Shown here: positions 7,630 through 13,874 of the stretch, one piece after another
Layout of the letters: the number at the start of each line of letters is the position of its first letter
How positions within the stretch are numbered: the first letter of the stretch is position 1
Assembly: GCA_934358405.1 (NCBI GenBank)
Contig: CAKRKL010000036.1
Coordinates: 1-15,595, forward strand
DNA: 15,595 bases
DNA from: an uncultured Blautia sp.
GTDB lineage: Bacteria > Bacillota > Clostridia > Lachnospirales > Lachnospiraceae
Direction: 5' to 3'
Made by a program: the position numbers and the translations under genes
The notes under the pieces: generated by a model
The model's database searches: none
Told to the model about the DNA's origin: nothing
What the model saw: only the letters and a program-made list of their open reading frames with translations

Positions 7630-8559
7630 CTACTCTGTAAACAATGGTGTAGAATAGTATCTGTCTCCTGTATCAGGGAGAAGTGCAACAATTACTTTCC
7701 CTTTGTTCTCAGGCTTCTTTGCATACTCAATTGCTGCGTTTAATGCTGCTCCTGAAGAAATTCCAACCAGGATTCCTTCTTTATGTGCGAGGAGCTTCGC
7801 CGCTGCAAATGCAGCATCTGCATCTGCTTTATAAACTTCATCATAAACCTTTGTGTTCAAAACCTCCGGTACAAATCCGGCTCCGATTCCCTGAATCTTA
7901 TGTGGACCGGCCTTGCCTTCTGACAATACAGGAGATGTAGCTGGCTCAAGGGCAACAATTTTCACATTTGGATTCTGCTCCTTCAGATACTCGCCGGTTC
8001 CGGTAAGTGTTCCACCGGTGCCAACACCAGCAATAAAGATATCAACCTTGCCCTCTGTATCCTTCCAGATCTCAGGACCTGTGGTAGCCTTGTGTACAGC
8101 CGGATTCGCCGGATTTACAAACTGGCCCGGAATAAAGCTGTTCGGGATTTCCTCAGCCAGTTCATTTGCCTTGGCGATGGCTCCCTTCATGCCCTTGGTT
8201 CCATCAGTCAGCACAAGCTCTGCACCATATGCCTTCAGAATATTCCTGCGCTCAACACTCATTGTCTCAGGCATGGTAAGGATAATTCTGTATCCCTTAG
8301 CTGCTGCAATAGATGCAAGGCCAATTCCGGTATTTCCGGAAGTTGGTTCGATAATAACAGAGCCTTCCTTCAAGATGCCCTTCTGCTCAGCGTCCTCAAT
8401 CATGGCTTTCGCGATTCTGTCTTTAACACTTCCTGCCGGATTAAAATATTCCAGTTTCACAAGAACAGTAGCTTCCAGTCCAAATTCTTTTTCAATATTT
8501 GTAACCTCAACAAGTGGAGTGTTTCCAATTAATCCAAGTGTTCCTTTATAGTATGCCAT
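7630..8559 (-). CDS. cysK: Cysteine synthase (O-acetylserine sulfhydrylase)
   Basis: A PLP enzyme of fold type II that makes L-cysteine from O-acetyl-L-serine and sulfide in the cytosol. From the ATG at 8559 it has 309 residues, the usual CysK length. Visible landmarks: LIGNTPLV near the start, Schiff-base lysine K46 in NPAGSVKDR, substrate loop TSGNT at 73-77, phosphate-binding GTGGT at 180-184, the SSGAA serine motif (S268/S269) that contacts the PLP nitrogen, and [10 protein letters not shown] near the end. The 8559 start is preferred because GGAAAGGAA lies nine bases upstream and the protein then starts in register with the family. An in-frame ATG 13 codons earlier (8598) lacks a comparable site. 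It leads the cysK-larE transcript. Its promoter carries an inverted repeat suited to repression, perhaps by cysteine or sulfur status. Confidence 0.96.
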   Translation of the reverse strand: MAYYKGTLGLIGNTPLVEVTNIEKEFGLEATVLVKLEYFNPAGSVKDRIAKAMIEDAEQKGILKEGSVIIEPTSGNTGIGLASIAAAKGYRIILTMPETMSVERRNILKAYGAELVLTDGTKGMKGAIAKANELAEEIPNSFIPGQFVNPANPAVHKATTGPEIWKDTEGKVDIFIAGVGTGGTLTGTGEYLKEQNPNVKIVALEPATSPVLSEGKAGPHKIQGIGAGFVPEVLNTKVYDEVYKADADAAFAAAKLLAHKEGILVGISSGAALNAAIEYAKKPENKGKVIVALLPDTGDRYYSTPLFTE

Positions 8560-8644
8560 ATCTATCCATTCCTTTCCCGGCTGCTCTGCCGCTTCCAAAA
8601 CATATTTTCACATCTGCAATGTATGTTTTTTATCTGATGAATGG

Positions 8645-8679
8645 ATATTACCACTATTAACCTAGTATGTCAATAGGTT
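8645..8679 (-). promoter_or_regulatory. Near-consensus cysK promoter with overlapping inverted-repeat operator
   Basis: On the minus strand TTGACA (8668-8673) and TAATAT (8645-8650) are separated by exactly 17 bp, and TGG precedes the -10 (extended -10). Arms AACCTA (8659-8664) and TAGGTT (8674-8679) form a 6-bp inverted repeat with a 9-nt spacer that centres on the -35, so a bound protein would block RNA polymerase. The predicted transcript starts near 8638, leaving about 80 nt of leader. Rrf2-type regulators (CymR/IscR) often control cysteine genes, but identity is not shown here. Confidence 0.75.
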
Positions 8680-8704
8680 TTCAAGATTTAGTGTGATAAA
8701 TTAT

Positions 8705-8914
8705 TTATAAAGCCTCATTTACCATATCATAAGCATCCTCCAACGCGTCCAATGCCTCCGTAAGCGTATCTAATTTCTGCTGGTCTGCGCCATCCTCATC
8801 AAATTCCTGGATCAGCTCTGCAAACTCATCCTTCAATTCTTCTATATAATCTGCAATCTGCTCCAGCTTTTCTTCTTTTTCCAAAACACCTGAAAGATTT
8901 ATAATTTTACTCAT
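8705..8914 (-). CDS. Small acidic helical protein of unknown function
   Basis: 69 residues starting MSKIINLSGVLEKEEKLEQ. I do not recognise the family. The composition is extreme: 22 Asp/Glu against 5 Lys and no Arg. Two heptad-like amphipathic helices (about 11-38 and 44-68) flank an acidic, Gly-containing turn (DEDGAD), so a helical hairpin or coiled coil is likely; there is no membrane segment and no cysteine. The start is well supported: the ATG at 8914 forms a 4-nt ATGA overlap with the acyltransferase stop, and AAAGGAA lies about eight bases upstream. A longer in-frame reading from 8947 would overlap the acyltransferase by 37 nt and is unlikely. Coupling to the acyltransferase suggests a linked role, but nothing shows what it is. 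No terminator follows, so some read-through into cysK is possible. Confidence 0.75.
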   Translation of the reverse strand: MSKIINLSGVLEKEEKLEQIADYIEELKDEFAELIQEFDEDGADQQKLDTLTEALDALEDAYDMVNEAL

Positions 8915-10041
8915 TTTACCATTCCTTTCTTTTTCTGGCTTCTCCAAAGCAGCTTTACATGATCAAGTGCTTTCTGAACCGCAATGGAAAAGACAATTCC
9001 ACCAATCACATACAGGATCAATGAATTCCAAAGTCCTTTTGGACGATAATACCAGCCAATGTCAGTTTTAAAATTATCCCAGCTAAAGTCCACAAACTCC
9101 GTATAAACTCTGCCCAGCAATCCAAAGATTCCCTTTACTATCATAAACCCAAGAAACTGATTTATCATAATTGAGTATGTATTATCTGCAATCAAATTCA
9201 CCCATTTACTTCGTCCGATTACCGGTTCCAGAATGGATGCAATTCGCATCCATAATGCAATACCCGTATATCCAACTAGAATCGGCATAACAATGCCTTC
9301 ATTAAAATCATCACACCATGAAGGCGTATATGCCGGCACCTTTCCATAATAATAAATGATCCATAGCTTTATCCCGAAAATCGCTGCAAAATACCAGAAG
9401 CCAGGCAGCTTTTTCTCATATTTTTCCAGCACATTTTTATAGAATATTCCAAGACCATAAAATGGAATAAAATAAAGCATTCTCGTAACTACCAGCCACA
9501 GCCCATCCCGATATCCGGAACATGCCATCCAGTTACCAATAAGTCCCAGGCATACATTAATAATAAAGAAAACTATCTCCGGTATATTTTTGTTTATGTT
9601 CTTCAAAAGCTTTCTAAGCAGAACATTATATACCTCCACCATAAAAAGCGGTGCAATAAACCAGCCTCCCATATTATAAATAAATTGATGACCATTTGTA
9701 AGCGGTGCAACCAAAATATTATGTAACGTAAAGTCCCCACCAATTTCAAAGGCTTTCAGCCTTGTAAGCTGAACAAAAATTCCATAAGCAATATTATAAA
9801 AATACAATGGCACCAGTAAGGTTTTGACTTTTTTCAGTACATACTGCCTGATATTTCCCTCCACTCTGCTTTTGTAAAAGTAACCGGAGCAAAACATAAA
9901 CAATGCCAGATGAATTCCCTCATAAGGAAACCAATCACTTAGAATTGTAATGCCACCGCCCTGGGTATGCCCGCAAACAACCATAATGATACCCACTGCA
10001 TATAGTATTTTAAATCTGTAATCAATTGCTTTTTCCGACAT
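8911..10041 (-). CDS. Acyltransferase 3 family membrane protein
   Basis: About 376 residues resembling the acyltransferase-3 family (PF01757), integral membrane enzymes that O-acylate sugars of surface polysaccharides or small molecules. From the ATG at 10041, residues 8-25 lead into the first helix and end in VVCGHT with the family's conserved histidine (H25). FMFCSGYFYKSR then matches the typical helix-end motif, and about ten hydrophobic segments run to the C-terminus. The donor (usually acetyl-CoA) and acceptor cannot be told. I prefer the ATG at 10041, which has AGGTG eight bases upstream; a GTG at 10050, two bases past the upstream stop, is possible. It sits between the YhcH-type gene (11 nt upstream of this start) and the 69-residue acidic protein (4-nt overlap), so the three form one operon. 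Confidence 0.88.
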   Translation of the reverse strand: MSEKAIDYRFKILYAVGIIMVVCGHTQGGGITILSDWFPYEGIHLALFMFCSGYFYKSRVEGNIRQYVLKKVKTLLVPLYFYNIAYGIFVQLTRLKAFEIGGDFTLHNILVAPLTNGHQFIYNMGGWFIAPLFMVEVYNVLLRKLLKNINKNIPEIVFFIINVCLGLIGNWMACSGYRDGLWLVVTRMLYFIPFYGLGIFYKNVLEKYEKKLPGFWYFAAIFGIKLWIIYYYGKVPAYTPSWCDDFNEGIVMPILVGYTGIALWMRIASILEPVIGRSKWVNLIADNTYSIMINQFLGFMIVKGIFGLLGRVYTEFVDFSWDNFKTDIGWYYRPKGLWNSLILYVIGGIVFSIAVQKALDHVKLLWRSQKKKGMVK

Positions 10042-10052
10042 GCCTGTCACAC

Positions 10053-10505
10053 CTATACCGGAATCTTGAATACAATTTTTTTCACAGCAGACGGTTCATC
10101 TGCTGCAATTCCTGGCATATGTCCATCCTCCGGGGCGTAAAAGCCGAACATTCCAGGCTCAAACACCGTATACCCCTGCCACGGACCGGATACATATAGA
10201 ATGACATCATTTTCCGGAGTCATGTCATTTTCCACGGTAAGCTTCCGCAAAGAAGCCCAGTAGATTTTTTCTTTTCCTTCTATAAAATACTGTAAGTCAC
10301 AATATTTCTTATGGGATTCCATCTGTGCCCCCTCCAATACTCTGGTAGTATAACTCTGCACAGATGCAAACACACCTTTTTCCAGATCATATCTGCCTGC
10401 CGGAAGATTTTCCTTCTCCTGTTTCTCAATAAATGCCAGAATCATGTCTGCATACTCCTGTAGATTTTCGTAAAGACGCAGCTTATCTGCATAATCAGTA
10501 ATCAT
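10053..10505 (-). CDS. YhcH/YjgK/YiaL (EbgC-like, DUF386) family protein
   Basis: A 150-residue cupin-like beta-sandwich protein, normal family length. Members accompany sialic acid, beta-galactoside or other sugar catabolism genes; some are proposed sugar anomerases. The metal/sugar-site pattern is present. From the ATG at 10505: E63, H65 and D70 in ESHKKYCDLQ, the EGKE turn just after, and H129 in PEDGHMPG. No signal peptide, so it acts in the cytosol. The start at 10505 is chosen because GGGGG lies eight bases upstream and the protein begins MITDYADKL, as relatives do; an in-frame ATG at 10523 is a weaker alternative. First gene of an operon with an acyltransferase and a small acidic protein, not the usual sugar kinases or transporters, so its substrate is not suggested by context. 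Confidence 0.88.
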   Translation of the reverse strand: MITDYADKLRLYENLQEYADMILAFIEKQEKENLPAGRYDLEKGVFASVQSYTTRVLEGAQMESHKKYCDLQYFIEGKEKIYWASLRKLTVENDMTPENDVILYVSGPWQGYTVFEPGMFGFYAPEDGHMPGIAADEPSAVKKIVFKIPV

Positions 10506-10559
10506 AAAAGCTTCCCCCTTCATCCAATACCCTGTTTACGGTAATTTTCAAGTACCTTG

Positions 10560-10568
10560 ATTATAGCA
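10560..10568 (-). promoter_or_regulatory. Extended -10 promoter for the YhcH-acyltransferase operon
   Basis: TGCTATAAT on the minus strand, a perfect extended -10 (TGn-TATAAT), 54 nt before the preferred start at 10505. The -35 position (around 10583-10588) is poor, as is common for extended -10 promoters. Confidence 0.6.
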
Positions 10569-10590
10569 TTTAAAGTGCATTAACGCTATT

Positions 10591-10624
10591 ACAATTTGGC
10601 TGGTTATATCATTCCTCAAATTGT
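10591..10624. repeat. Inverted repeat in the divergent intergenic region
   Basis: ACAATTTG (10591-10598) and CAAATTGT (10617-10624) are perfect 8-bp inverted arms separated by 18 nt. They lie upstream of both divergent promoters. Possibly two half-sites of a regulator, or a weak hairpin; no coding gene runs into it from the left on the plus strand, so a terminator role is unlikely. Confidence 0.4.
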
Positions 10625-10647
10625 TTTATTTTTTAAAAAGAAAATTA

Positions 10648-10676
10648 TTGACACAATAATTAGTTGAAACTAATAT
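10648..10676 (+). promoter_or_regulatory. ABC exporter promoter with 16-bp palindromic operator
   Basis: TTGACA (10648-10653) and TAATAT (10671-10676) are spaced by exactly 17 bp. ATTAGTT-GA-AACTAAT (10659-10674) is a palindrome with perfect 7-bp arms covering the spacer and most of the -10. A protein bound there would exclude RNA polymerase. The TTAGTTNNAACTAA form is like operators of MarR-type repressors, which often control exporters, but no regulator gene is in the window. The 5' leader is about 50 nt. Confidence 0.8.
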
Positions 10677-10734
10677 AAGTATGAGGCAAAAAACTACAAT
10701 GTGTTAAAAAAACTTATCAGGGAAGGAGTAGAAA

Positions 10735-11433
10735 ATGTTTTTAGAGATAAAAGGAATCAAAAAATCTTTTGGAACAGGTGACAGTAAAGTAGATGTGCTC
10801 AAGGGTTTGGATCTGGAAATTAAAAAGGGAGAATTTTGTGTGCTTCTTGGGCCATCTGGATCGGGAAAGTCAACCCTTCTTAATATTATCGGCGGAATAG
10901 ACCAGGCTGACGAAGGAAGTATTATTATTGAAGGAGAACAGCTGGAAGATATGACCGAAAAGACGCTTTCGATGTACCGCAGAAAGCATCTGGGTTATAT
11001 TTTTCAGATGTACAATCTTATCCCCAATTTGACAGTAAGAGAAAATATTGAAGTCGGTGCATACCTAAGTGATCACCCTCTGCAGGTAGATGAGCTTATG
11101 CAAACCCTGGGGATTTATGAACATCGCAATAAACTGCCGAATCAGATTTCCGGTGGTCAGCAGCAGAGAACCGCAATTGGACGTGCAATCGTGAAAAATC
11201 CGGATATCCTGCTCTGTGATGAGCCTACAGGTGCACTTGATTACCATACTTCAAAAGAAATCCTGAAGCTGATGGAAACAGTCAATCAGAAATATGGAAA
11301 TACCATCATTATGGTCACACATAATGATGCCATCAAGGATATGGCAGACCGGGTAGTGAAGCTTCGTGACGGAATGATTCGAAAAAACTACTGTAATGAG
11401 CATAAGCTTTCAGCAGATGAGCTGGAATGGTAA
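10735..11433 (+). CDS. ABC transporter ATP-binding protein (MacB/LolD/FtsE type)
   Basis: 232 residues, the usual length for the ATPase that partners FtsX-like permeases. Ordered motifs: Walker A GPSGSGKST (39-47), Q-loop Q91 in FQMYNL, ABC signature SGGQQQR (139-145), Walker B ILLCDEP with D162 and catalytic E163, D-loop after GALD, and switch histidine H196 in VTHND. It dimerises on the inner face of the membrane and hydrolyses ATP to move the permease's extracellular domains, as in mechanotransmission by MacB. The ATG at 10735 follows GGAAGGAG at good distance. Its stop codon TAA overlaps the AAGGAGG ribosome site of the permease, so the pair is coupled. The operator-like palindrome in the promoter suggests inducible expression, perhaps by a toxic compound or peptide; the substrate is unknown. 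Confidence 0.96.
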   Translation: MFLEIKGIKKSFGTGDSKVDVLKGLDLEIKKGEFCVLLGPSGSGKSTLLNIIGGIDQADEGSIIIEGEQLEDMTEKTLSMYRRKHLGYIFQMYNLIPNLTVRENIEVGAYLSDHPLQVDELMQTLGIYEHRNKLPNQISGGQQQRTAIGRAIVKNPDILLCDEPTGALDYHTSKEILKLMETVNQKYGNTIIMVTHNDAIKDMADRVVKLRDGMIRKNYCNEHKLSADELEW

Positions 11434-11448
11434 GGAGGACGCGTGAAT

Positions 11449-13767
11449 ATGAAAACTCCTTTAAGAAAGAGACTTCCACGGGAATTAAAAGAAGAACTGG
11501 GAAAATATCTGGTTATTTTGCTTCTGATGACCCTTACAATCGGGTTTGTATCAGGATTTTTGGTTGCAGACGGAAGCATGATCAAAGCCTATAATGATGG
11601 ATTTGAAAAATATAAGATTGAAGATGGAAATTTCCGTGTAAAGCAAAAGCTTACCAAATCACAAAAAGAAAGCATTGAGGCAAAGAATGTCCGTTTATAT
11701 GAAAACTTCTATATCGAGGAGGCTTTGGATAACGGAAGTACAATGCGTTTTTTTAAAAACAGGGAAGAAATCGATCTGGTTTGCCTGATGGAGGGAAGAC
11801 TGCCGGAAAAAGCAGATGAAATTGCAATTGATCGGATGTATGCAGATAATAACCAGATTTCTGTGGGAGATGTGCTTATAAGTGGCACAAAGAAATGGAA
11901 TGTTACCGGATTTATAGCACTTTCGGATTATAGCTGTCTGTTTCAGAATAACAATGATTCCATGTTTGATGCCGTAAAGTTCGGTGTTTCTGTTGTAACG
12001 CCAGAGGGCTTCGAAGCATTAAACCAGAATAAACTTCAGTACAATTATTCCTGGCTGTATGATAAGAAGCCAGCGGATGAAATGCAAGAAAAAAAGACAG
12101 CAGAAGAATTCATGGAAGCGCTCGGTAAAGAAGTGTCTCTGGAAGCCTTTGTCCCACGCTATCAGAATCAGGCAATCAACTTTACCGGGGAAGATATGGG
12201 AAGCGACAAAGCTATGATGATCGTGCTTCTTTATATTGTCATAGTAATTATGGCTTTTGTCTTTGGAATTACAATCAGCAATACGATTCGAAAGGAAGCA
12301 GGTGTGATCGGAACACTGCGCGCATCCGGCTATACAAAAGGAGAACTTATCAGGCATTATATGACACTTCCTGTGATCATTACCCTGTTCGGAGCATTGA
12401 TCGGAAATATTCTGGGATACACCGTAATGAAGAATGTGTGTGCCTCTATGTATTATGGAAGCTATAGCCTGCCGACTTATGTGACAATATGGAATGCAGA
12501 CGCTTTTTGGATGACAACCCTTGTGCCGATAGCAATCATGCTGATTATCAACTATGGAGTTCTGCATCATAAACTGCAGCTGTCACCGCTTAAATTTCTG
12601 AGAAAGGATCTGTCCGGCAGAAAACGAAAAAGAACAATCCGCTTAAGTCCAAGACTTGGAATTTTTCATCGTTTTCGCTTACGGGTAATTTTTCAGAATA
12701 TGAGCAACTATCTTGTTTTGTTTATCGGAATCATTTTTGCCAACCTGCTTTTATTTTTTGGATTACTATTACCCTCTGTCCTTAATCATTATCAGCAGGA
12801 AATCCAGAATAACATGCTGGCAAAATATCAATATATATTAGAGGTTCCGGTAAGTGCAATAAGCGGAAGTAAAATAGAAAGTATGCTGGAGCTTTTGCAG
12901 TATTCCGTAGGGACACAAACAGAAAATGATGATGCAGAAGCTTTTAGTGCGTATGCCCTTCAGACTTTGCCAAGTAAGTATAAAACAGATGAAGTTCTTT
13001 TATATGGAATCAAACCAGACAGTAAATATATCCATGCAGATCTGAGCGACAGTGAAGAAGTCTACATTTCCAGTGCATATGCAGAAAAGTTTCTCCTTGA
13101 GCCAGGAGATAAGATCACGCTGAAAGAAAAATATGAAAATAAAAAATATACATTCAAAATTAAAGGAATTTATGATTACAGCGGTGCACTCTGCGTGTTT
13201 ATGTCACAAAAACAGTTAAATACTACTTTTAACCTGGGAAGCGATTACTATAGCGGCTATTTTTCTGATTCAGAAATTACGGATATTGACGAAAAATATA
13301 TTGGTTCTGTAATCGATCTGGAGACGCTGACAAAGATTTCAAGACAGCTGACTGTATCAATGGGAAGTATGATGAATCTGGTAAATGGATTTGCAATTGC
13401 TATTTTCATGGTTCTGATCTATCTGCTTTCAAAAATAATCATTGAAAAGAATGCGCAGTCTATTTCTATGGCAAAAATTCTTGGATACACTAATGGCGAA
13501 ATCAGCAGATTATACATCTGGTCAACATCGGTCGTGGTAGTTCTCTGGCTTTTATTAAGTTTTCCCATTGAAAAAGCAGTCATGGAGATTCTATTTAGGG
13601 AAATGATGCTGACAAGTGTTTCAGGATGGATTGCACTTTGGATCGATCCAAAGATTTATCTGGAAATGTTCGTAATAGGTATAGGAACTTATGCAGCTGT
13701 GTCACTTCTTGAATACCGCAGAATCCGTAAAATTCCAATGGATGAAGCTCTGAAAAATGTAGAATGA
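11449..13767 (+). CDS. FtsX-like ABC transporter permease with two FtsX modules
   Basis: About 772 residues, an integral membrane partner of the upstream ATPase. Numbering from the GTG at 11443, predicted helices lie near 22-42, 257-280, 307-330, 355-375, 422-446, 646-664, 690-709 and 740-757. That gives two copies of a plan with one helix, a large outside domain (about 44-250 and 447-640) and three helices. The cytosolic loop before the third helix of each half matches: RKEAGVIGTLRASGYTKGEL near 283 and a diverged copy (EKNAQSISMAKILGYTNGEI) near 668. This differs from BceB-type permeases, which have ten helices and one large domain. Both an ATG at 11449 (spacing 10 from AAGGAGG) and a GTG at 11443 (spacing 4) are possible starts. 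Likely exports or responds to an amphipathic compound or peptide; substrate unknown. Confidence 0.92.
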   Translation: MKTPLRKRLPRELKEELGKYLVILLLMTLTIGFVSGFLVADGSMIKAYNDGFEKYKIEDGNFRVKQKLTKSQKESIEAKNVRLYENFYIEEALDNGSTMRFFKNREEIDLVCLMEGRLPEKADEIAIDRMYADNNQISVGDVLISGTKKWNVTGFIALSDYSCLFQNNNDSMFDAVKFGVSVVTPEGFEALNQNKLQYNYSWLYDKKPADEMQEKKTAEEFMEALGKEVSLEAFVPRYQNQAINFTGEDMGSDKAMMIVLLYIVIVIMAFVFGITISNTIRKEAGVIGTLRASGYTKGELIRHYMTLPVIITLFGALIGNILGYTVMKNVCASMYYGSYSLPTYVTIWNADAFWMTTLVPIAIMLIINYGVLHHKLQLSPLKFLRKDLSGRKRKRTIRLSPRLGIFHRFRLRVIFQNMSNYLVLFIGIIFANLLLFFGLLLPSVLNHYQQEIQNNMLAKYQYILEVPVSAISGSKIESMLELLQYSVGTQTENDDAEAFSAYALQTLPSKYKTDEVLLYGIKPDSKYIHADLSDSEEVYISSAYAEKFLLEPGDKITLKEKYENKKYTFKIKGIYDYSGALCVFMSQKQLNTTFNLGSDYYSGYFSDSEITDIDEKYIGSVIDLETLTKISRQLTVSMGSMMNLVNGFAIAIFMVLIYLLSKIIIEKNAQSISMAKILGYTNGEISRLYIWSTSVVVVLWLLLSFPIEKAVMEILFREMMLTSVSGWIALWIDPKIYLEMFVIGIGTYAAVSLLEYRRIRKIPMDEALKNVE

Positions 13768-13821
13768 CCCCAAAAAATATTTTATTTTTTACGAAAATTT
13801 TATTCCATTTTTTAATTTCTA

Positions 13822-13830
13822 TGCTATAAT
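13822..13830 (+). promoter_or_regulatory. Extended -10 promoter of the CHASE-GGDEF gene
   Basis: TGCTATAAT, a perfect extended -10, 44 nt before the GTG start, in the 107-nt gap after the permease. The -35 is poor in a T-rich tract. Its presence suggests this gene is transcribed apart from the ABC operon. The identical 9-mer is used upstream of the YhcH operon. Confidence 0.6.
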
Positions 13831-13874
13831 GCTTTGTTATCAAAGTATACGGTGTATAACACGAGGTGAAGTAA

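Noticed and set aside
7913..8551. A 212-codon open frame on the plus strand opposite cysK
   Set aside because: It lies wholly inside a certain cysteine synthase gene, has no ribosome site or recognisable domain, and its composition is that of an antisense frame.
8560..8598. Longer cysK start at the ATG at 8598
   Set aside because: The ribosome site and family alignment both favour 8559; the extra 13 residues look like translated leader.
12019..12570. A 183-codon minus-strand frame inside the permease gene
   Set aside because: It is antisense to a well-supported FtsX-type permease and is unusually rich in His and Cys with no known domain.
13772..13790. A/T-only hairpin (AAAAAATA / TATTTTTT) just after the permease stop, considered as a terminator
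   Set aside because: All eight pairs are A-T and the U run is part of the stem, so it would be too weak to call. Some end to the ABC transcript is still expected here.
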